25,514 nt of DNA from a virus, in the IMG/VR virus record IMGVR_UViG_3300042434_000929, positions 1 to 25,514 of that record; one strand, 5' to 3'. A program made the translations under genes and the position numbers. The notes below the pieces were generated by a model. The model saw only the letters and a program-made list of their open reading frames with translations, was not told the DNA's origin and made no database searches. Shown here in pieces: positions 1 to 6,668 of the stretch. The stretch's first letter is position 1. Every line of letters begins with the position of its first letter.

Positions 1-11
1 GACGAAACGCC

Positions 12-224
12 ATGTCCCAACGCAAAGAAGTCGCAGCCGAGAGTCTGCGCGCCACGCCTGCGGTCGCTACCGCAGGCGTCACAGCCGGGGGAGTGACGCT
101 GCACGACTGGGTGCTGATCGTCACGCTGGGTTACGTAATGTTGCAGATCGCCTACCTGCTGTTCCGCTGGATGCGGCTCGTCAGCCAGCCCAGCAAACGC
201 ATCGACACGGAGTCGGGCGAATGA
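12..224 (+). CDS. Putative holin / small membrane protein
   Basis: A 70-residue protein with a polar N-terminus, one clear hydrophobic segment at about residues 33-53 (LHDWVLIVTLGYVMLQIAYL followed by LFRW) and a charged C-terminal tail. Small one-span proteins of this kind often act as holins or holin partners in phage lysis cassettes. The case here is positional: it is the first gene of a run leading to a second holin-like gene and an endolysin. Its stop overlaps the ATG of the next short ORF (ATGA at 221-224), so the genes are translationally coupled. The start at 12 has no obvious Shine-Dalgarno and only 11 bases lie upstream in the window. It could equally be an unrelated small membrane protein. 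Confidence 0.6.
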   Translation: MSQRKEVAAESLRATPAVATAGVTAGGVTLHDWVLIVTLGYVMLQIAYLLFRWMRLVSQPSKRIDTESGE

Positions 225-286
225 TCCTCATCGACCTGTGGTTCTGGCTCGCCGCGCGGGCCATGCTCATGTGGGTGCTGCGATGA
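221..286 (+). CDS. 21-residue hydrophobic mini-ORF
   Basis: ATG at 221 overlaps the previous stop (ATGA) and the TGA at 284-286 overlaps the ATG of the next gene at 283. The peptide is almost entirely hydrophobic with two arginines (LIDLWFWLAAR, then MLMWVLR), so it could insert in the inner membrane. Perfect stop/start overlap on both sides suggests it is translated, either as a tiny lysis accessory or simply as a coupling leader for the downstream holin-like gene. No family is recognised and its length alone makes the call uncertain. Confidence 0.4.
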   Translation: MILIDLWFWLAARAMLMWVLR

Positions 287-750
287 TCGAGACGCTGCTA
301 TCGTTCCTGGGCGGCTCCGCGTTCCGGATGGTGTGGGGCGAGTTGTCCGCCGCGTGGACGAAGCACCAGGAACACAAGCACGAGCTCGCCATGCTGCAGG
401 CGCAGGCGCAGATCGAGGCGCAGCGCCACGGCCAGCAAGTCGAGATGGTGCGGCTGCAGACGGAAGCGCAGGTGTCCGTGGTCCGCGTGCAGGGCGAGGC
501 GGACATCGCCCGCGGGGAAACGGACGCCTTCGTGGAAGCCGTGCGCGCCACCAGCCGCAGCGTCGGCGTGGCTTGGGTGGATGCGTGGAATGGTGCCATC
601 CGCCCCGGCCTGGCGACGATGGCGGCGCTGCTCATCGCCGGGCACTTCGCCCGCAGCGGGTTCGCACTCGACGAGCAGGGGTGGGCGCTCGTGTCCGCGA
701 TCATCGGCGTGTACATCGCCGACCGCAGCCTCAGCAAGCGCGGGAAATGA
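283..750 (+). CDS. GTA-holin-type (3TM holin family) phage protein
   Basis: A 155-residue protein beginning MIETLLSFLGGSAFRMVWGE. It has a central charged, Gln-rich coiled region (about residues 25-85, rich in QAQ/EAQ) and a C-terminal part with the motif AWVDAWNGAIRP followed by two hydrophobic segments (about 112-130 and 135-147). This layout matches a holin family common in proteobacterial phages and gene transfer agents. I chose the ATG at 283 rather than an upstream GTG at 238, because homologues as I know them begin at this methionine and it overlaps the preceding mini-ORF. The stop overlaps the endolysin start (ATGA at 747-750), supporting a role in releasing or activating that enzyme. 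Confidence 0.7.
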   Translation: MIETLLSFLGGSAFRMVWGELSAAWTKHQEHKHELAMLQAQAQIEAQRHGQQVEMVRLQTEAQVSVVRVQGEADIARGETDAFVEAVRATSRSVGVAWVDAWNGAIRPGLATMAALLIAGHFARSGFALDEQGWALVSAIIGVYIADRSLSKRGK

Positions 751-1193
751 CGGACGACGCGCTGCCGATTGTCGAGGCGCTGTGCGTGCGGTTTGAGGGC
801 GTGTACCTGCACCCGTACGCATGCCCCGCGGGCGTGGCGACGATCGGCGTGGGCGCCACCCGCTATCTCGACGGCCGCGCCGTGCGGCTGTCCGACCCGC
901 CGATCACGCGCGAGGAAGCGATGGCGCTGCTGCGGCTGTCGCTCGAGCGCGAATACATGCCGCAGGTAGTCGCGCTGTGCCCCGGCGTCGACACGCCTGG
1001 CAGGCTCGCGGCGATCACCGACTTCGCGTTCAACTGCGGTGTCGGTGCGCTGCGGGCGTCGACCCTGCGCCGCCGCGTCAACGCCGGCCAGTGGGACGAC
1101 GTGCCCGCGCAACTGATGCGCTGGGTGTTCGCCGCCGGCAAGCGGCTGCGCGGGCTCGAGCGGCGACGGGCCGCGGAAGCCGCGCTTATCTAG
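747..1193 (+). CDS. Endolysin, GH24 lysozyme (muramidase)
   Basis: A 148-residue phage lysozyme that would cleave the glycan bond between N-acetylmuramic acid and N-acetylglucosamine in peptidoglycan. The GH24 catalytic spacing E-x8-D/C-x5-T is exact: E17, C26, T32 within FEGVYLHPYACPAGVATIG. The second catalytic position is Cys rather than the Asp of T4 lysozyme, a known alternative. Further conserved blocks are FAFNCGVGAL and RWVFAAGKRLRGLERRR near the C-terminus. There is no signal peptide or N-terminal anchor, so export should depend on a holin such as the upstream genes. The ATG at 747 overlaps the preceding stop. No Rz/Rz1 spanin pair was seen nearby. Confidence 0.9.
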   Translation: MTDDALPIVEALCVRFEGVYLHPYACPAGVATIGVGATRYLDGRAVRLSDPPITREEAMALLRLSLEREYMPQVVALCPGVDTPGRLAAITDFAFNCGVGALRASTLRRRVNAGQWDDVPAQLMRWVFAAGKRLRGLERRRAAEAALI

Positions 1194-1202
1194 GGCTAGA
1201 CC

Positions 1203-2201
1203 ATGAGCGGATTACTCGGCCTGCTGCGCGATACGGCGCAGGGGGCTAGCAACGCTGCGGCCGGCGTCGTGGCCGGGCCGGTTGATCTGATCAACATGGG
1301 GCTACTTGCCGCGGGCCTACCTATGCCCGCCGCGCCCGTTGGCGGCTCGCAGTGGATGCGCGACCGCGGGCTTATGCGCCAGCCGGGAAATTTCCAGGCG
1401 GGCTTGCTGGGCGAGACGATCGGGAATGTGCTGCCGATCGTGGCGGCCGCCCGCGCGCCGCAGATTGCCGCAGGGCTGCTGCAGGCCGGGGAGAACCTGC
1501 GCGCGCCGACGCCGATGAACACCGCTACCCGAAACCAAGCTGGGGCGATCGTGTTTCATGGGTCGCCGCACAAGTTCGACAAGTTTGATAGCAGCAGAAT
1601 CGGCACAGGCGAGGGCGCGCAGGCGTATGGGCATGGGCTGTACTTTGCCGATGCAAAGGACGTTGCGCGAAGTTATCGAGACAAGCTGACGACCGGGATC
1701 AGCGCGGGCGCGGATGGACAGGCCGCCTACTTGCTGAAAATGTACAAAACGCCAGAAAAGGCGTTAGAGGCCGCTCGTTCGCAGATAACGCCAAATCTGA
1801 CCGGGGATGCACGAAAGTTTGCCGATGACGTGATTCGAGTGCTTGAAAACGGCTCGCCAAACATGGGCGCACTTTACAAAGTCGACCTCCCCGACGAAGC
1901 CATTGCGCGGATGCTGGATTGGGACAAGCCATGGAGCCAACAGCCGGAATCGGTGCGCAAGGCTGTCGACGTATCCGCGCTAGAAAAGTTCTACAACACT
2001 AAAGACCTGGCGACATCGCAGGTGCTTTATCACCTGAATCAAGGGCGCCCGCCAGCACAAACGGCTGAGTTTTTGCGGAGTCGCGGCGTTCCTGGCGTGC
2101 GCTATCTCGACGGCGGGTCACGCAGCGCGGGCGGCGGCACGTCTAACTATGTCGTATTCCCTGGCGAAGAAGGTGTTTTAACCATTCTCGGGCGCGAATA
2201 G
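1203..2201 (+). CDS. ADP-ribosyltransferase-like protein (ART-PolyVal type)
   Basis: A 332-residue protein. Residues 1-105 are Gly/Ala-rich and amphipathic, resembling segments of phage internal virion or polyvalent proteins. From about residue 118 it carries an ADP-ribosyltransferase-like domain: FHGSPHKFDKFD (H119), then GEGAQAYGHGLYFAD (residues 136-150), and later YKVDLPDEAIARMLDWDKPW and a C-terminal RSRGVPGVRYLDGG block. These are typical of the ART domain found at the ends of large phage polyvalent proteins. Such enzymes would transfer ADP-ribose from NAD to a host target; the target here is unknown. The domain part is visibly richer in A/T than the lysis genes before it, suggesting separate acquisition. 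It sits 9 bases after the endolysin, so it may be expressed late and possibly packaged. Confidence 0.75.
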   Translation: MSGLLGLLRDTAQGASNAAAGVVAGPVDLINMGLLAAGLPMPAAPVGGSQWMRDRGLMRQPGNFQAGLLGETIGNVLPIVAAARAPQIAAGLLQAGENLRAPTPMNTATRNQAGAIVFHGSPHKFDKFDSSRIGTGEGAQAYGHGLYFADAKDVARSYRDKLTTGISAGADGQAAYLLKMYKTPEKALEAARSQITPNLTGDARKFADDVIRVLENGSPNMGALYKVDLPDEAIARMLDWDKPWSQQPESVRKAVDVSALEKFYNTKDLATSQVLYHLNQGRPPAQTAEFLRSRGVPGVRYLDGGSRSAGGGTSNYVVFPGEEGVLTILGRE

Positions 2202-2230
2202 CCCACGCCATGACACGCCGCCCAAGCCCA

Positions 2231-2264
2231 TACGGGCTCATACAGGCTCATACAGGCCCATAGG
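2231..2264 (+). repeat. 10-bp short tandem repeat
   Basis: About three and a half copies of a 10-base unit near TACAGGCTCA lie just upstream of a small gene. The first copy also forms a small hairpin, AGCCC-ATAC-GGGCT at 2225-2238. The last copy runs into the Shine-Dalgarno TAGGAGG at 2261-2267, so a change in copy number would alter the leader of the downstream mRNA. Confidence 0.6.
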
Positions 2265-2272
2265 AGGCCGCT

Positions 2273-2434
2273 ATGCGACTCGCTGCCCTCGCCCTCGCCG
2301 CCACACTAGCCGGGGTGCCGGCAGCGGCGTCCGACCCGCCGATCTGGATTCGCCGCGCGGCGAATTCTGGTCAGCCTTGGACCGGACACCCGCGCACCGC
2401 GCAGCCATGCGGGTTTCCGGGGCGGCCTAGATAA
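2273..2434 (+). CDS. Small exported protein, 53 residues
   Basis: The ATG at 2273 follows a strong Shine-Dalgarno (TAGGAGG at 2261-2267, about 5 bases before the start). The peptide starts MRLAALALAATLAGVPAAAS, a good short signal peptide with a likely cleavage after AAA-S or AAAS-D near residue 20. That leaves a mature chain of only about 33 residues (starts DPPIWIRRAA, one Cys at about 46). No family is recognised. It stands alone between the late lysis/ART block and the integrase region, the usual position for a gene added by transfer (a moron). Confidence 0.5.
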   Translation: MRLAALALAATLAGVPAAASDPPIWIRRAANSGQPWTGHPRTAQPCGFPGRPR

Positions 2435-2596
2435 GCCTCCATCACCTGAGCGCTAGACCCTAAGCGACTGATCCGACAGGCGATTCGCCCCGGCGCCGGC
2501 CGAAAATACACCAGGGTATCGGTCCAGCATTCGTGCGGTTCTGCGGCGGAATTTCGGTCCGCACCCTGCCTGCGGCGTGAGCAATTTTGGTCCGCG
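2435..2596. other. Putative phage attachment (attP) region downstream of integrase
   Basis: A 160-base gene-free stretch directly after the 3' end of the leftward integrase gene, where attP normally lies. It holds a direct repeat with 33-base offset, AATTTYGGTCCGC at 2550 and 2583, and a related TATCGGTCC at about 2516. Similar spacing between short repeats is seen for integrase arm-type sites. A palindrome CCGGCGCCGG lies at about 2489-2498, and GCGGA/TCCGC around 2545-2564 can form a small hairpin. The core crossover sequence cannot be identified without the host attachment site. Confidence 0.4.
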
Positions 2597-3628
2597 TCAC
2601 CCGACCCTCGGCAGCCGCCCCGGCCGAGCCAGCGGCACGTCCGCCCACGGGTCGCGGATGTAGTGCCGGCGGGTCATGGCCGCGCTGGTGTGCCCGAGCC
2701 TCGCCTGCGCGTCCGCGGGCTCGTCGGTGGCCGACTTCGCGCGCACGTCCCGGCGCTGGAACCGTGGGAGCGACGGGTCCGCCTCGCGCGCCGCACGGGC
2801 CGCGCGGTCGAACCGCTGCGCGAAGGCGCTGTACGTCAGCGGCCGCCCGTCCTCGGTCTGGATCAGGTGCGGCCCGGACACGCGGCGCGGGCGCGTCGTC
2901 AGTTCGTCCAGAACCGCGCGCAGGTCGCCCTCGATCGCGATGCGCACGCGCCGGCCCGTCTTGGTGTTCGGCGGCCGCAGCTCGTCGCCGATGATGTGCG
3001 CGCGGGTCAGGCGCAGCACGTCGGACACGCGCTGGCCGCACACCACCGCGAGCCGGCACCAGTCGCGCACGACCTGATCGCCGTGGGCGGCTACCGCCAT
3101 CAGCATCTCGTCGGTCACGAGCACGGTGCGCGCGGGCAGCTTGCCAAGCGACACGCCGGCCGACGGGTCGGTGCGCTCGGTCAGGCCAACATGGATCGCG
3201 CGCGCCCACACGCGGCGCAGCGTGCCCAGCATCGCCTGCTGCCAGTGCGGGCGGTCGTCCATACGCGAGAGCATCATCCGCACGTGCATCGGCCGCAGCG
3301 CGTCCAGCCGCGTGCCGCCCAGTGTCTCGTCCCAGCGCGTCAGGTGCTTGCGGTACGCCTTGACGGTTTCGTCCGAGAGGGCGCCGGCCAGGTGCTGCGC
3401 GTCGATGTGCGTGCGGTACTGCGTGCTGGCGGCGCTCCATGTGGCGGTGGCGGCCTGCGCATCGTCGGACGCGCGCTGGGCGATCGTGAGGGCGGCGCGA
3501 CGCAGGTCCGTGCCCAGCGCCCGCCCTTGAGCGTCGTAGTAGCGCGTGGTGCCGTTGCGGGTGCGAGCGTACACACCCGGCGGCAGGTTGCGGCGGTCAG
3601 GCCGTCGCGGTCTTCCGGCGGGTGCCAT
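2597..3628 (-). CDS. int: Tyrosine-type site-specific integrase
   Basis: A 343-residue tyrosine recombinase that would insert and excise the phage genome at attP/attB. The N-terminus RRNLPPGVYARTRNGTTRYY is the usual arm-binding domain start of proteobacterial phage integrases, and residues about 60-150 form the SAM-like core-binding domain. Catalytic residues are visible: R200 in CGQRVSDVLRL, K223 in NTKTGRR, R296 in FQRRDVRAK (the usual His of HxxR is replaced by Arg, normal in this subgroup), H313 in LGHTSAAM and the nucleophile Y323 in RRHYIRDPW. The ATG at 3628 has a GGAG about 11 bases upstream; an alternative start at 3667 would add 13 residues. It overlaps the DUF4224 gene before it and ends the leftward operon. 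Confidence 0.93.
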   Translation of the reverse strand: MAPAGRPRRPDRRNLPPGVYARTRNGTTRYYDAQGRALGTDLRRAALTIAQRASDDAQAATATWSAASTQYRTHIDAQHLAGALSDETVKAYRKHLTRWDETLGGTRLDALRPMHVRMMLSRMDDRPHWQQAMLGTLRRVWARAIHVGLTERTDPSAGVSLGKLPARTVLVTDEMLMAVAAHGDQVVRDWCRLAVVCGQRVSDVLRLTRAHIIGDELRPPNTKTGRRVRIAIEGDLRAVLDELTTRPRRVSGPHLIQTEDGRPLTYSAFAQRFDRAARAAREADPSLPRFQRRDVRAKSATDEPADAQARLGHTSAAMTRRHYIRDPWADVPLARPGRLPRVG

Positions 3629-3827
3629 CAAGGGCTCCGAGGTTGAGGCGCACCGCGGCGACGCCACGGCCGCGCAGATCGTCGCGGCGCACGAGCGGCA
3701 GGCCGGTGCGCGAGGTCAAATACGGTACGCCCTCGGCGTCCAGCCAGCGCCGGATGGCCGCGCTCTGCCGGTATCCGCTGGCCGCGCGCAGTTCGTCCAG
3801 CGTCAGCACCTCGCCGGGCAAACTCAC
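3597..3827 (-). CDS. DUF4224-family protein (possible excisionase-like factor)
   Basis: A 76-residue protein starting at a GTG that overlaps the previous stop (GTGA). The segment EVLTLDELRAASGYRQSAAIRRWLDAEGVPY matches the DUF4224 pattern, a short helix-turn-helix-like domain repeatedly found just upstream of phage integrases. The C-terminus is basic (GTRRKTATA). Its 3' end overlaps the integrase start by 32 bases. By position and size it may act as a recombination directionality factor, but this is inference; the family has no settled function that I know of. Confidence 0.7.
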   Translation of the reverse strand: MSLPGEVLTLDELRAASGYRQSAAIRRWLDAEGVPYLTSRTGLPLVRRDDLRGRGVAAVRLNLGALDGTRRKTATA

Positions 3828-3901
3828 GCCAGCACCCTCCGCTGCGCGCTCGGCCGCTTCCGCGCGGTGAGGGCGGCGAGGTCGGCGGTGGTCAGGATCA
3901 C
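3824..3901 (-). CDS. 25-residue truncated DUF4224-like mini-ORF
   Basis: GTG at 3901 overlaps the upstream stop (GTGA) and its own TGA overlaps the next GTG (GTGA at 3827-3824). The peptide (ILTTADLAALTARKRPSAQ, then RRVLA) aligns with the first half of the following protein (VLTLDELRAASGYRQSAAIRRWLD) and with typical DUF4224 N-termini, but stops where the second half would begin. It may be a decayed first copy kept as a translational-coupling leader, or a functional half-domain. Confidence 0.45.
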   Translation of the reverse strand: MILTTADLAALTARKRPSAQRRVLA

Positions 3902-4188
3902 GTCGGCCGCCCCCGGCACGCCCGCTCCAGCTCTTGAGTCAGATCTCGGTGCGCCTCATGCGCCCGGTCGATGGCGGCCTCCAGCACGGCCGCATCGCCG
4001 ACGCACGCCCGGATCGCAGCGTTCTCATCGCCCGGCACACTGTCGCCCGAGTCGACCCACTCGATGTCGTGCAGCGCCTTGGCGACCTTCGACAGATGCT
4101 CTCGGAACGCCCGACGCTCGGCGGTGCTGGTGTCGAAAATTGCGTCCTCCAGCCGGCGGTACAGATAGTTCATCGCCCCGCCGCTCAT
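3898..4188 (-). CDS. Conserved phage hypothetical protein, 96 residues
   Basis: A mostly helical, charged protein with the block LHDIEWVDSGDSVPGDENAAIR at about residues 39-60, which I associate with conserved small proteins of temperate proteobacterial phages without known function. The ATG at 4188 overlaps the upstream stop (ATGA); a second ATG five codons later is possible. It ends with a GTGA overlap to the next ORF, so it belongs to the leftward recombination operon. No catalytic motif or membrane segment is visible. Confidence 0.65.
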   Translation of the reverse strand: MSGGAMNYLYRRLEDAIFDTSTAERRAFREHLSKVAKALHDIEWVDSGDSVPGDENAAIRACVGDAAVLEAAIDRAHEAHRDLTQELERACRGRPT

Positions 4189-4835
4189 CGCTCATTCCCC
4201 AGCATCTCGCGCAGGATGTCGGCCTGGGCGTCCCTCGCAGCGTCCCTCGCAGCGACCCACGCGGCGGCCCACGCGGCGTCCTTCGCGGCGGCCCGTGCGG
4301 CAGCGTTCGCGGCGGCCCAGGCGGCGCACGATGCAGCGATCCGCGCAGCCTTCGACGCATCGCCCAGCGTACAGGTCGCCACAGCGGCCCACGCAGCAAC
4401 AGCTTCCGCAGAGTACCGCCCGCTGCCCCGCGCCGCATCCGACGCAGCTACCCGTGTAGTCATGATTTCCTTATCGGTTGCCTTACCCCACGCACGCCGC
4501 TCTGCCGCGTCCAGCGCGGCGAGTGATCGGGGGTCGGTCATCAGGTGCAGCACTTGCCGCACGAAGTTCACCGCAAGCAGCCGCGCGAACCGATCGCAAG
4601 GCTCCGTCGTCGAACCCAGACACCATATGGCATAGCTGATCCCGTTAGAGTCGAGTACGACCGACAGCGGGATCAGTTGGTTGCGACCGTAGGTGCGGAC
4701 GCCGCCAAGACGCTTGGCGAGCTTTCGATACCCCGACTCGCAGGCGCCCTGCTTGCGCAGCAGCGCAAATGTCGTATGAAGCATCACTTCTCGCGGCCCC
4801 GCCGCGGGCGCATCGCGGCGGGATGTGTTCGGCAT
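4185..4835 (-). CDS. Phage hypothetical protein with Ala/Trp-rich helical repeats
   Basis: A 216-residue protein of two parts. The N-terminal half contains LRKQGACESGYRKLAKRLGG, YGRNQLIPLSVVLDSNG and AIWCLGSTTEPCDRFARLLA, a pattern seen in a conserved phage family of unknown role. The C-terminal half (about residues 125-205) is an Ala-rich run of short repeats such as WAAANAAARAAAK and AAWVAARDAARDA, likely one long amphipathic helix or coiled coil. The DNA shows matching 15-base repeats (4220-4330). The start at 4835 lacks a clear Shine-Dalgarno; an internal ATG at 4784 (MLHTTFALLRK) is a credible alternative and would drop 17 residues. Confidence 0.6.
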   Translation of the reverse strand: MPNTSRRDAPAAGPREVMLHTTFALLRKQGACESGYRKLAKRLGGVRTYGRNQLIPLSVVLDSNGISYAIWCLGSTTEPCDRFARLLAVNFVRQVLHLMTDPRSLAALDAAERRAWGKATDKEIMTTRVAASDAARGSGRYSAEAVAAWAAVATCTLGDASKAARIAASCAAWAAANAAARAAAKDAAWAAAWVAARDAARDAQADILREMLGNER

Positions 4836-4857
4836 GGCCGCCGGCCCGCGCTCGGGG

Positions 4858-5100
4858 CTAAAACGGAATCGCGTCGTCGTCGCTACCGGGCTCGCGCGAG
4901 GGCTTGGCGGGCTGCGCGTCGTCTTTCGCCTGCACCGACACGCTTAAGTACTTCTCGCCTGTCTTGCTGATCTTCAGCCACGCGGACAGCCAGTAGTCCG
5001 TACCGCCGACGTTGAGCGTGCCGCGGTAGTCGGGGTGTTTTTCCGACTCGCGGCGGGCGTTCCTGAACAGCGCGCCGCGGTTGGTGTTGTCGAAGTCCAT
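4858..5100 (-). CDS. SSB-like phage protein with acidic DDDAIPF tip
   Basis: An 80-residue protein: NRGALFRNARRESEKHPDYRG, then YWLSAWLKISKTGEKYLSVSV and a disordered end, PGSDDDAIPF. The compact beta-rich body resembles the DUF736-like / small OB-type proteins of phages, and the tip is a close match to the DDDIPF tail with which bacterial SSB recruits replication and repair partners. Placed directly after an ERF annealing protein and a YqaJ exonuclease, it likely binds single-stranded DNA or docks host SSB partners during recombination. Function is inferred from the tail and context, not from a proven family. Confidence 0.65.
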   Translation of the reverse strand: MDFDNTNRGALFRNARRESEKHPDYRGTLNVGGTDYWLSAWLKISKTGEKYLSVSVQAKDDAQPAKPSREPGSDDDAIPF

Positions 5101-5108
5101 GCCAGTTC

Positions 5109-5735
5109 CTATGCCGTCGCAACGGCGTCAAACAACGCTTCCAGTTCCGCGAGGAACTCGCGGGCCGCTGCTTCAACTTCTTCGATGCGCTCCGCTGGCA
5201 CTTCCCACTCGACGATGTGCATGCGCTTGGCGGGATTCAGGACGCGCGGGTCATAACTGACGAACACGACGTGCCGCAGCCGGTGCACCGCGCATTGCGC
5301 GACCACTTGTGGCTGGTACTGCTCGGGCACCTGCTGGCCGGCCAGGATGTATTCGATGTGCCGCACGGTATCCGGCGCCTTCATCTCCCACGTCGCCACG
5401 CCGTGCGGCAGCGTCACCAGCGCGTCGGACGTGGCGCCGAAGTCCGGGATGCCCGGGTGCGTCACGAATCCGACGGGCTGCAGCAGGCGGCCCGTGCGCA
5501 GTTCGTACTCACCTTTGCCCTCGGGCTCCAGGTCAAGACCGCGCTGCATGCGCGCGTCCACGTAGTGCGGCACGCTGTCGCCGGTCATGCGTTCGGCGCA
5601 CAGCTCCTTGAGCAGCGCAGCCCGCCGCGTGCCGGGCTTGCCGTTTTTGAGTCGGTCCATAGCATCGGCCATCCGAGACGCGGACAGCCGCCCGCAGCGC
5701 GCCGACAGCCACGCGGCTTTCTCGTTGGCGTTCAC
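5109..5735 (-). CDS. YqaJ-family recombination exonuclease
   Basis: A 208-residue protein of the lambda-exonuclease-like PD-(D/E)XK superfamily. Visible motifs: WLSARCGRLSASRMADAM at the N-terminus, RGLDLEP with E70, FGATSDALV with D104, and WEMKAP with E117 and K119, followed by EQYQPQVVAQCAV. These are the catalytic D-ExK set and the Gln-rich helix of YqaJ nucleases. It would resect double-stranded ends to give single strands for the ERF protein encoded just before it. The GTG start at 5735 overlaps the ERF stop (GTGA), typical of an exonuclease/annealase pair working as a two-component recombinase. Confidence 0.88.
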   Translation of the reverse strand: MNANEKAAWLSARCGRLSASRMADAMDRLKNGKPGTRRAALLKELCAERMTGDSVPHYVDARMQRGLDLEPEGKGEYELRTGRLLQPVGFVTHPGIPDFGATSDALVTLPHGVATWEMKAPDTVRHIEYILAGQQVPEQYQPQVVAQCAVHRLRHVVFVSYDPRVLNPAKRMHIVEWEVPAERIEEVEAAAREFLAELEALFDAVATA

Positions 5736-6358
5736 GCCGCCACCTTGTCAGCCTTCGCCGCCGCAGCCTTGAGCGACGCGGCGTGCGTGTCCCACACCGC
5801 GCGCTTGGCTGCGCCGTTGGGCAGCGCGGCGAACACCCGCTGCAAGGCCGCAGAACCCTGCGTAGCGGCTTCCCGCAGCGCGGACAGCATCTCGTCCGTC
5901 TCACCCGCCGCGGGCGGCTCTGGCGCGTCCTGGCGGCCGTTCCCACGGCCCGCCGCCGCGTTGCCGTCGTCGTCCTCGGCTGGCACGCCGAACGCCGCCA
6001 TCAGACTGTACCGGCGCGCGTAACTAAGAGCCGATCCGTAGCCTTGCGCGTCTTGCTTGCTGGCTGGCATGTACAGCACGCCGCACGACATCGACTCGCC
6101 ACTGGCGTGCAGGATGACGGTTTCGACGCACACCCCGCCATCCGCGCGGCTGGTGCGCTGCAGGAACCAGAGCCCGTGCTCGCACAGCGCGGGCTTGATG
6201 GCATCGACCACCGCGGCCAGGTCGGCGTACTTCGAGCGGAATGCGGGGTTGGTTTTGCCTTTCACCGCGCCTTCGATCTGCGCGAACGCGCGCGCCATCG
6301 CGGCGTGCAGTTGTGCCGACGGCGCTGCGGCCGGCGGCGAGTCGAACGGTGTTTCCAT
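5732..6358 (-). CDS. erf: ERF-family single-strand annealing protein
   Basis: A 208-residue protein with the ERF hallmarks: AQIEGAVKGKTNPAFRSKYA and DLAAVVDAIKPALCEHGL in the first third, and YGSALSYARRYSLMAAFGV around residues 110-130. The C-terminal third is Gly/Pro-rich followed by an Ala-rich helical tail. ERF proteins pair complementary single strands in RecA-independent recombination and help circularise phage genomes. The ATG at 6358 has GGAGGG about 13 bases upstream; the reading frame is open further upstream, but that part overlaps two small genes and is unlikely to be used. Coupled to the YqaJ exonuclease. Confidence 0.9.
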   Translation of the reverse strand: METPFDSPPAAAPSAQLHAAMARAFAQIEGAVKGKTNPAFRSKYADLAAVVDAIKPALCEHGLWFLQRTSRADGGVCVETVILHASGESMSCGVLYMPASKQDAQGYGSALSYARRYSLMAAFGVPAEDDDGNAAAGRGNGRQDAPEPPAAGETDEMLSALREAATQGSAALQRVFAALPNGAAKRAVWDTHAASLKAAAAKADKVAA

Positions 6359-6360
6359 TT

Positions 6361-6477
6361 TCACAGCATCCCTCCAAAAATCCACGCCGCGCCTGCTGCG
6401 GCAAACCAGCCGACGAACGCCGCGGCTGCGATTTGCGCGGCGGCGCGCAGGAAGTCGATCAGCAGGTCGAGGTACAT
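6361..6477 (-). CDS. Small membrane protein, 38 residues
   Basis: ATG at 6477 overlaps the previous TGA (TGATG) and the stop at 6363-6361 lies two bases before the ERF start. The peptide has a short amphipathic N-terminus (MYLDLLIDFLRAA) and one hydrophobic span (AAAAFVGWFAAAGAAWIFGG), so it probably inserts in the inner membrane. Its final codons contain the GGAGGG used as the Shine-Dalgarno of erf. No family recognised. Confidence 0.5.
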   Translation of the reverse strand: MYLDLLIDFLRAAAQIAAAAFVGWFAAAGAAWIFGGML

Positions 6478-6668
6478 CACGCGGCTCCCGTCGCCAGCAG
6501 CACCAGCGCGACGCCGGCGGCAAAACCGATTGCGCCGGCCATGAAAAGCGCCAACGCGAGCCCGCTTGGTGGGCGCGGCGGCTGGGGCCGCTGGATGTCA
6601 GCCCACGTCAGGCCGTGCGGGTTAGGGTCCGCGCGCTTCATCGCGCGCCGCGAGAACAAAGTAGCCAT
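6477..6668 (-). CDS. Small membrane protein, 63 residues
   Basis: A basic, Pro-rich N-terminal half (HGLTWADIQRPQPPRPP) precedes one strong transmembrane span, GLALALFMAGAIGFAAGVAL and onward, at the C-terminus. The start at 6668 directly follows the previous stop (TAGATG) and has AGGAGGG upstream. Early leftward-operon membrane proteins of this kind often have exclusion or host-interaction roles, but nothing in the sequence fixes the function. Confidence 0.55.
   Translation of the reverse strand: MATLFSRRAMKRADPNPHGLTWADIQRPQPPRPPSGLALALFMAGAIGFAAGVALVLLATGAA

Noticed and set aside
1203-1540. Separate membrane gene from the hydrophobic first third of the ART ORF
   Set aside because: It is continuous in frame with the ART domain, has no stop or internal start with a ribosome site, and hydrophobic leaders are common in such virion-type proteins.
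2663-3646. Long plus-strand ORF across the integrase gene
   Set aside because: Antisense shadow of the integrase, whose catalytic residues are all present; Arg/Pro-rich product typical of GC-rich shadow frames.
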